IMG/VR virus record: IMGVR_UViG_3300032322_002433
Location: 1-50,170 of that record
Length of the DNA: 50,170 bases
Source of the DNA: a virus
Direction: 5' to 3' (one strand)
Made by a program: the position numbers and the translations under genes. Of this stretch, positions 46,501-50,170 are shown piece by piece (position 1 is the first letter of the stretch; every line of letters starts with the position of its first letter). The notes below the pieces were generated by a model. The model was not told the DNA's origin. It made no database searches and saw only the letters and a program-made list of their open reading frames with translations.

Positions 46501-48094
46501 TGCGGTAAATTTAAGAAGTTTAACGATATCAAACTTTGATGACTTTGATCTAGATAATGTGAGGGGAGGCGACGTTGCGATTTTTACCGGAGCCGGAAAT
46601 ATTATCACAAATGCTGAAATATCAGCAGGCGGTGACATTGCATTATCTTTAGACAGTACTGCTCATTCTGTAACATTAAATGTACAAAATGACAAAATAA
46701 CTAATTCGCAGATAAACTCATCGGCGGCAATAGATCAATCAAAGTTATCGTTGAACAATGCCTACGGAACTTCAGTGAGTGGAATATCTTCAGTGTCGGC
46801 CACAGGATCAGGATCTGTGGTAACACTGTCTTTTGCTTCAACAACAACTGCGGTATTTACAGCTGGTCAGAAGATCATAGTTTCGGGATTTGCCTCAGGC
46901 ACACCTAGCTATAACGGAATTTATACTGTTTCGACTTGCACAGCTACTCAAATAACATATGCAGGAACTAAAACCGGTTCAGAATCTGGAGGTACGGTTA
47001 CATCACTAAAAGGCATTTCGGGATTCGATTCTACACAGTTCGATGTAACGAACGGTTGGGCTAGTTTAAAAACTAACGGAGTACCTACAGGTAAGATACA
47101 ACAGATAACGACTAAAACTGCCTTAGCTAATAATTCTGCTGGTACAGATAATGTTGCAGCAGTTCCTTTTACGACTATAGTTGAAGAAGGAGGAGCTATC
47201 CTTAAGAGCCAATATAGCAGTCTAGGCTTCTTAAGAAAGACCGGAGCGGGTGCATCGGATTACGGAATGATCGCAGGAACTGACGCAGCGACCGGTACCA
47301 CTGTTGCTGTGAGAAGTGCCGGAGGAAACATAGCTTTCTCTGATGTTACCGCTAATAGATTATTATTGAACAATGATGCAGCTACTCCGGTGGCTCAGAC
47401 TATTTTAGATCTAACTGGAGCAGGTACCGGTGGATTTACTCAAATATACGGATACAACGGCTCCGGAGCATCAGTCGGGGCGATATTTGTAGGAGATGGT
47501 ACAGCATCCGTCGATAAAAAGACATTATATTACAACGAATCTCACATATTCTATACCCAAAACGGTCTTAGCAAAGCGGCATTACAAACAGGAAATATCA
47601 CCGCAGAAGGCACCGTTAGTGTATATTCTCTATCTGCAGGTAATACAGGATCGACAGCCACAGTTTCAGGTACTTGGACTTTGAATACCGGCGCTAGATT
47701 CCAAGCTACGTATTCAGCAGACCTAGCAGAATATTACGAAGGAGATCAAGAATATGAAGTTGGAACTGTTTTGATTTTCGGAGGCGAAAAAGAAGTTACT
47801 GTTTCAACTAAAGAAAAAGATCATCGAGTGGCGGGAATTATCAGCGATAATGCTGGTTATGTTATGAACGGTGCTTGCCCCGGTTATAAAAACTTAATTG
47901 CATTGCAGGGAAGAGTTCCTTGTAAAGTAGTTGGAAAGATCAACAAAGGAGATTTAATGGTTACCAGTAATATCCCAGGAGTGGCTGTGTCTGCGAAAGG
48001 AACGGCATCCCCAGGAACTATTTTAGGTAAAGCATTAGAAGATTATGATAGCAATCATATTGGAACTATTGAACTTGCTGTAGGGAGAGCATAA
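40505..48094 (+). CDS. giant tail-fibre or virion surface protein (2529 residues)
   Basis: The N-terminal ~35 residues carry DIGTLGNDGTGDSIRDAFRKVNDNFRELY, shared with the next three genes. Residues ~200-250 hold LYVATSGEDSR and a helical block. VSIFVESGIYEENLPLKVPQNVAIIGD at ~545 is beta-helix-like. From ~800 to ~1560 there are repeats of an HG-x-(5-10)-T/S module typical of phage adhesins (AAHGYADKERISI, TGHGLQSGATIRF, VAHGLTAGTMLRF). The C-terminal 130 residues (SADLAEYYEGDQEYEVGTVLIFGG, HRVAGIIS, GKALEDYDS) form a conserved tip or chaperone-like domain. It is probably a long fibre that binds the host; cleavage of the C-terminal part is possible. Confidence 0.88.
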   Translation: MARKSIDIGTLGNDGTGDSIRDAFRKVNDNFRELYGSLGLGERLSFTGLDQTPNSFQGQDNKILAVSEEQGGQVVFKSIIEGSGININSTPSAITISSLFSAISGDKNPQLGGNLSAQFGAEQYRIQDLVTPVSSDEAANKGYVDTKISLAGVEAVDPDGGGVTSAFGRMTGPLILSRDPEPEDDETYNGLIAATKRYVDASAFGSVANLYVATSGEDSRVGVSNALQGRALAYAYRTLEAALKRAEEIINDSPLEIGPYKKVLTYNNGANFCTLTDISTSPLSGSGFSGTTYVSIDEIEINFAGANYAIGDIIIVSGGTGISARYEVLDVDAFEGSGGRGPVLSFKQLSAGKYRVIPGSVIGSIVRVTTTATNANGSSTPGSGATFNVTFNVNSVEIDDGGAGSGYTLVSVRFVGGSGGNAFGTATVNQVDGSIDTLTITSRGSGFTGVPTCVVDLPRFLIFTNGQRTDFTGDVLTGTPEAIRGRDIREGLYLYGETSGALAQILAHTGALDGTSEFGNLSEVFDVDIIYGAFQEGERIAYGDITKNTQVSIFVESGIYEENLPLKVPQNVAIIGDEFRRTIIRPKQGFSTSPWVFQNFRRDRTIDGIATSERLFGYHYLENSDSPIYPMVNNKGSFTSAAELLSLNKLFLQTEVVAWIDNQIEEGTAPFSTSFTYNSEICKRDVGLIIESMIFDLKYGGYNRTVSAALKYRDPFNESAALAIDPSGQLDETMAAIERLEYLVQRVIQNIEIDESQRFSTATQIADAAYQAERGAGALPRNISAATQANPVRLTFTAAHGYADKERISISSIAGGSMTNLNGNTYYVKTVANQPTRVDLYTDFDLTTTVNGSGFAAYVPGSGGVVTPQGGSVGILFDVILDIIENSPSNLPKNNDELDIFLCNDAVILRAMTMQGQGGFAMILDPEGQILAKSPYAQEGAVFSRSTGYKRFAGGMFVDGFTGNLQFRITNAITSTRLAVSGLMRPPQLPCSFIVNDEVYRINYIRQYIFNPSGSTAQFELDETTPFSLAYGSQAFTFTNPGSIATVNKTGHGLQSGATIRFSLGAGGVLPSGVTSGQDYYVLQGGKTANTFRFSDEPDGDPVEISSTGSGTLNYERIYEVLMPGNRSMLSNDFTQVNDMGYGLIATNGGLTEAVSMFTYYCHISYYSINGGQIRSIGGSSSHGNFALVAEGSDPLEVPTPVSLYHKLSQRFTVVASPSQYANRKSSTSIYGYYEDYNPLNGSELEINHSGSIVRYSISTVDLVDAATKLTRLNIASSGGLQFAVPNGLVCTIRQNSYVVLTGDVVDVATRPSTALKLADSNDVYRVLDFSNYDSEYDGDTFTITGITLANPAVITTDIPHRQQIGYQVKIIKATSGATVPESIDADIDPDFATTYYVTSIPSDYTFTISATDGGTSVNTASNVTTLSGTVYMIPFGLALTQLRENYNYVDIGLYRSQPYSAPGSLVTYTVTAGTPGVFNKVAHGLTAGTMLRFSTSGTGSSLPAGISSTDTHYWVVSKDLLADSFKVSNEPPIDSTLIGVGGTLTGTTITGLSSTDNLAAGDKLVSRPNITGVSGTSTASLATLTFTKQPRPPYLSGQSIVVSGFSGGATSLNGTKTVISCTTTTVTYSNGTIVASGSGGTITVDTTGSLGTDPEIVTIVSETSITISAAGSSNGTVVFNIEKPALNVSTTGVGTQVYGTLIGGQNSTTLAIADLSATDAQRIDNGIASGDEYELVYEGTTYQITNYQSKESLGTLYALLTVSPAFDISPTSFDFQITLKAGLPVYSSFAVGTLTIRISLTRVTSHDLLEIGTGSYADTNYPNEIYGQAVNSIDGVPLSSTSIDEDGAEVTRSQTQERGSGRVFFVTTDQFGNFSVGPYFRVDQGTGSVTFAASLALSNLDGLGFKRGTTIAEFSTDDSMSDPQQDTVPTESAVVGYIERRLGTRAASGAAVSAESRIPANIGGFLALSGILEWEGPDNFKINNYKIVDLADPTSPQDAVNLRSLTISNFDDFDLDNVRGGDVAIFTGAGNIITNAEISAGGDIALSLDSTAHSVTLNVQNDKITNSQINSSAAIDQSKLSLNNAYGTSVSGISSVSATGSGSVVTLSFASTTTAVFTAGQKIIVSGFASGTPSYNGIYTVSTCTATQITYAGTKTGSESGGTVTSLKGISGFDSTQFDVTNGWASLKTNGVPTGKIQQITTKTALANNSAGTDNVAAVPFTTIVEEGGAILKSQYSSLGFLRKTGAGASDYGMIAGTDAATGTTVAVRSAGGNIAFSDVTANRLLLNNDAATPVAQTILDLTGAGTGGFTQIYGYNGSGASVGAIFVGDGTASVDKKTLYYNESHIFYTQNGLSKAALQTGNITAEGTVSVYSLSAGNTGSTATVSGTWTLNTGARFQATYSADLAEYYEGDQEYEVGTVLIFGGEKEVTVSTKEKDHRVAGIISDNAGYVMNGACPGYKNLIALQGRVPCKVVGKINKGDLMVTSNIPGVAVSAKGTASPGTILGKALEDYDSNHIGTIELAVGRA

Positions 48095-49725
48095 TGGCAC
48101 AACAGACAATAAATCCTGGTTCAGCTCCCGTACTGTGGAGTTCAATCGACGATGCGTTTAATAAAATTAATTCAAATTTTACCGAACTTTATTTAACTAT
48201 ATCAGGCGGCAGTTCAGGTGCCGTAGATCTAGAAAATCTAGCCAGTAATGTTAGCCCTAATACATCAGGTGCCTACTTTCTAGGATCAAGCGATCATCGA
48301 TGGAAAGCTTTATATCTTACCACGGATGGTATTGATATAGGAGGTGCATTGATAATCAGCCCCAACGGATCAACTATTAACTTGCCATCAGGATCTACTG
48401 TAGGCGGAGAATTAATAAAAAATCCAGCAGAATCTAGTTTTAAGAATATCGCTGTCAGTGGGCAGAGCACTGTATCTGCAGACGATTATACAGATACAGT
48501 TACATTTGCTGGAACAGATATCAATATCACAACCAATGCCTCTACAGATACTGTAACTTTTGTTAACAATGGCGTAACTCAACTTAATGGTACAGCCAAT
48601 GAGATAGGAGTCAGCGGTACAGGAAAAGGAAATGTTACATTAACTAATCTAGGCGTTACGCAACTAGTAGGAACAGCAGGTCAGATAGGAGTCAGCGGAA
48701 CGCTAGCAGGGGGGCGAGGTCAAGTAACGCTGACCAATCTAGGAGTTACCGGTATCGCAGCAGGTACAGGAATTTCAATCAGTCCTGTAGGAGGCACAGG
48801 TGTTGTAACTATCACCAACGACTTGCCAGATACATTTGGTTTCAGAACTATAGCTGTAACCGGACAAGGTTCTGTGGTTGCTGAGGTTCGAGAAGACACT
48901 CTTACTTTAACAGCAGGTACAAATATTTTTATTACCACTGTGCCTGGCACAGATACGATCACTATATCTTCTACAACAAATTTTGACCTAAAAGGTTCAG
49001 TATTTGGCGACGACAGTTCGATATTAGTGGACGGTGTTAACAATTATATCTATGGTAATGTTTCAGCTACAACACTAAGAACAGCAGATACAAAAATTGC
49101 ACTAGGTCAAGGTGCAGGAGGCGACGGACTGCAAGGTTTAGAATCTATTGCTATTGGCTTTACAGCAGGTGGGTTTACTCAAGGAGACTATGCTGTTGCT
49201 ATTGGTTCTGGTGCAGGTAACATTGGACAAGGAAATCGTGCTATTGCTATCGGAGCTACCGCAGGTGTGGATCAAGGCGATTACGCTATTTCTATAGGCA
49301 ATGGAGCAGGGTATCCGTCAGCTGTTTCAGGATCCATTGCAATTAACGCATCTGGATTTACACTAAATGCACCAGCGGCTGGTTTCTTTGTTAATCCAAT
49401 TAGAAATGCCACAGGTGCCAATGGCGTTGTACAATATGATTCTACTACTAAAGAAGTCACATACAGTTCTACACTAGGCTCAGTTAGCGGTACATTTACT
49501 GGAAATATTTTTACAAGTTTAATTGACTCAGCTGACTCTTCAGCAATTACTGTTACCCCGTCAACAATTTTTAGCAGTGATGTCACTGTAGAAAATGATT
49601 TAAATGTTACACAGCGATTGCAGGTACAAGGCAGTAGAGTTATTAATCTAACTGAATTAAAAGCCATTGTGGCGGCCAGTGCAGATTTTGCTGCACTTAA
49701 AACAGCAATAGCAGCATTGGTATAA
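48094..49725 (+). CDS. tail-fibre-like structural protein
   Basis: This 543-residue protein's N-terminus (INPGSAPVLWSSIDDAFNKINSNFTELYL) is a variant of the motif in the neighbouring genes. Its middle repeats VTQLNGTANEIGVSGTGKGNVTLTNLG-like units, and FDLKGSVFGDDSSILVDGVNNYIYGNV resembles the fibre at 16871. Later QGAGGDGLQGLESIAIGFTAG-type units resemble the head repeats of trimeric autotransporter adhesins. The end is a short helix (ELKAIVAASADFAALKTAIAALV) that may trimerise. Start and previous stop overlap as TAATG. Confidence 0.85.
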   Translation: MAQQTINPGSAPVLWSSIDDAFNKINSNFTELYLTISGGSSGAVDLENLASNVSPNTSGAYFLGSSDHRWKALYLTTDGIDIGGALIISPNGSTINLPSGSTVGGELIKNPAESSFKNIAVSGQSTVSADDYTDTVTFAGTDINITTNASTDTVTFVNNGVTQLNGTANEIGVSGTGKGNVTLTNLGVTQLVGTAGQIGVSGTLAGGRGQVTLTNLGVTGIAAGTGISISPVGGTGVVTITNDLPDTFGFRTIAVTGQGSVVAEVREDTLTLTAGTNIFITTVPGTDTITISSTTNFDLKGSVFGDDSSILVDGVNNYIYGNVSATTLRTADTKIALGQGAGGDGLQGLESIAIGFTAGGFTQGDYAVAIGSGAGNIGQGNRAIAIGATAGVDQGDYAISIGNGAGYPSAVSGSIAINASGFTLNAPAAGFFVNPIRNATGANGVVQYDSTTKEVTYSSTLGSVSGTFTGNIFTSLIDSADSSAITVTPSTIFSSDVTVENDLNVTQRLQVQGSRVINLTELKAIVAASADFAALKTAIAALV

Positions 49726-49736
49726 CGGAGCGATAA

Positions 49737-50081
49737 ATGGCAAAACAGAATATTAATGTAGGCACAACAGCTAACGATAAAAAAGGCGATAGCCTACGTG
49801 CTGCGTTCCAAAAAGTAAATGCTAATTTCACAGAACTGTACACAGCACTGGGATTAAACAGTGACGGAACATTAAATCTAGGCGCATTTGAATTTGCGGG
49901 CAGTACGCTAAGTACCACAGATAGTACTGCCATTGTAATTGATCAAGCTGTTACAGTCTCCAGCGATTTAACTGTTGATGGGGACATTGTTGCAAGCAAT
50001 ATCAAACGAGTAACAAGCACAGCTGGGTTGAAACAGGTTTATTTTGATCCTGCTACTGGACAGTTAGTCGCTGTAATTTAA
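49737..50081 (+). CDS. small fibre-associated structural protein
   Basis: This 114-residue protein starts with QNINVGTTANDKKGDSLRAAFQKVNANFTELYTALGL, the clearest copy of the motif shared by the four genes at this end of the window. After that come short strands (GTLNLGAFEFAGSTLSTTD, AVTVSSDLTVDGDIVASNI) and LKQVYFDPATGQLVAVI. It is probably a short linker, collar or decoration protein that uses the same attachment motif as the long fibre. AACGGAG at 49724-49730 is a ribosome binding site. Confidence 0.85.
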   Translation: MAKQNINVGTTANDKKGDSLRAAFQKVNANFTELYTALGLNSDGTLNLGAFEFAGSTLSTTDSTAIVIDQAVTVSSDLTVDGDIVASNIKRVTSTAGLKQVYFDPATGQLVAVI

Positions 50082-50083
50082 GT

Positions 50084-50089
50084 TAAATA
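50084..50089 (+). promoter_or_regulatory. late promoter core at window end
   Basis: TAAATA lies just after the stop codon of the 114-residue gene. The predicted +1 is about 50095, with AAGAGAGCGG as ribosome binding site before ATG 50108. Confidence 0.5.
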
Positions 50090-50107
50090 TACTAAAGAGA
50101 GCGGATT

Positions 50108-50170
50108 ATGGCCATACAAACAATCAATATAGGTAATGTAGTCAACGACGGATTAGGCGATGACCTACGA
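50108..50170 (+). CDS. partial structural gene, cut by the window end
   Basis: Twenty-one codons of an open frame start at ATG 50108 and run off the end. The visible start has INIGNVVNDGLGDDLR, the same beginning as the fibre genes at 40505 and 49737. It is therefore a fourth member of this structural gene series. Only the motif start can be seen. Confidence 0.85.
   Translation, partial: MAIQTINIGNVVNDGLGDDLR

Overview
The window looks like part of the genome of a large, AT-rich, lytic tailed phage of the T4-like marine myovirus type. The evidence is a set of T4-style late promoter cores (TATAAATA and variants), consecutive tail-fibre or virion-decoration genes ending in a 2529-residue protein, a phage tRNA set, ThyX, a halogenase related to known marine viral enzymes, UvsE, and very tight gene packing with 1-14 nt overlaps. 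The host is probably Gram-negative, because the phage carries KdsA (KDO-8-phosphate synthase) and Isc-type Fe-S genes. No photosynthesis gene is present and the sequence does not name the host. No terminase, polymerase, capsid or integrase gene lies in the window.

Layout. 1-730: tRNA-Met(CAT), -Pro, -Arg(CCT) and -Gly interleaved with mini-ORFs. 737-3183: a 2OG-Fe(II) oxygenase, a phage IF-1, a tyrosine-phosphatase-like protein, an HExxH metallopeptidase and a metallophosphoesterase, closed by a strong terminator. 3.2-25.5 kb: an accessory island with eight radical SAM proteins (two with N-terminal B12-binding-type regions), seven more 2OG-Fe(II) oxygenases, three SAM methyltransferases, two cupins, an SDR and a QueC-like PP-loop protein. 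A tail-fibre-like gene with GNVT repeats sits in its middle. 25.6-29.4 kb: an oversized tRNA-Leu-like gene, a histone-H1-like protein, ThyX and a flavin-dependent halogenase. 29.4-32.9 kb: conserved phage genes of unknown function behind perfect sigma-70 promoters. 32.9-40.4 kb: a structural protein, two glycosyltransferase-like genes, a QueD-like gene with a structured leader, KdsA, UvsE, a dockerin-repeat membrane protein, superoxide dismutase, and an IscU / DUF1289 / IscA set. 40.5 kb to the end: four successive virion genes sharing one N-terminal motif.

How the genes may work together (inference). Eight 4Fe-4S radical SAM enzymes and about eight Fe(II) oxygenases put a heavy iron and Fe-S demand on an infected cell. 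The phage-encoded IscU, IscA and superoxide dismutase could meet or protect that demand. The island could modify a virion protein, a surface glycan, a small molecule or a peptide. The fibre with GNVT arrays inside the island is one candidate substrate.

Regulation. Several genes have a promoter placed so that the predicted +1 falls on, or within about two bases of, the A of the start codon, with no Shine-Dalgarno sequence: IF-1 and UvsE (sigma-70 type), and the oxygenase at 3215, KdsA, SOD, the zinc-ribbon gene and the structural gene at 32949 (late type). The last also has a 13-bp hairpin that buries its start codon in read-through RNA but would be absent from the late transcript. The QueD-like gene has a leader with a potential H-type pseudoknot, a six-codon ORF and an alternative pairing to its ribosome binding site.
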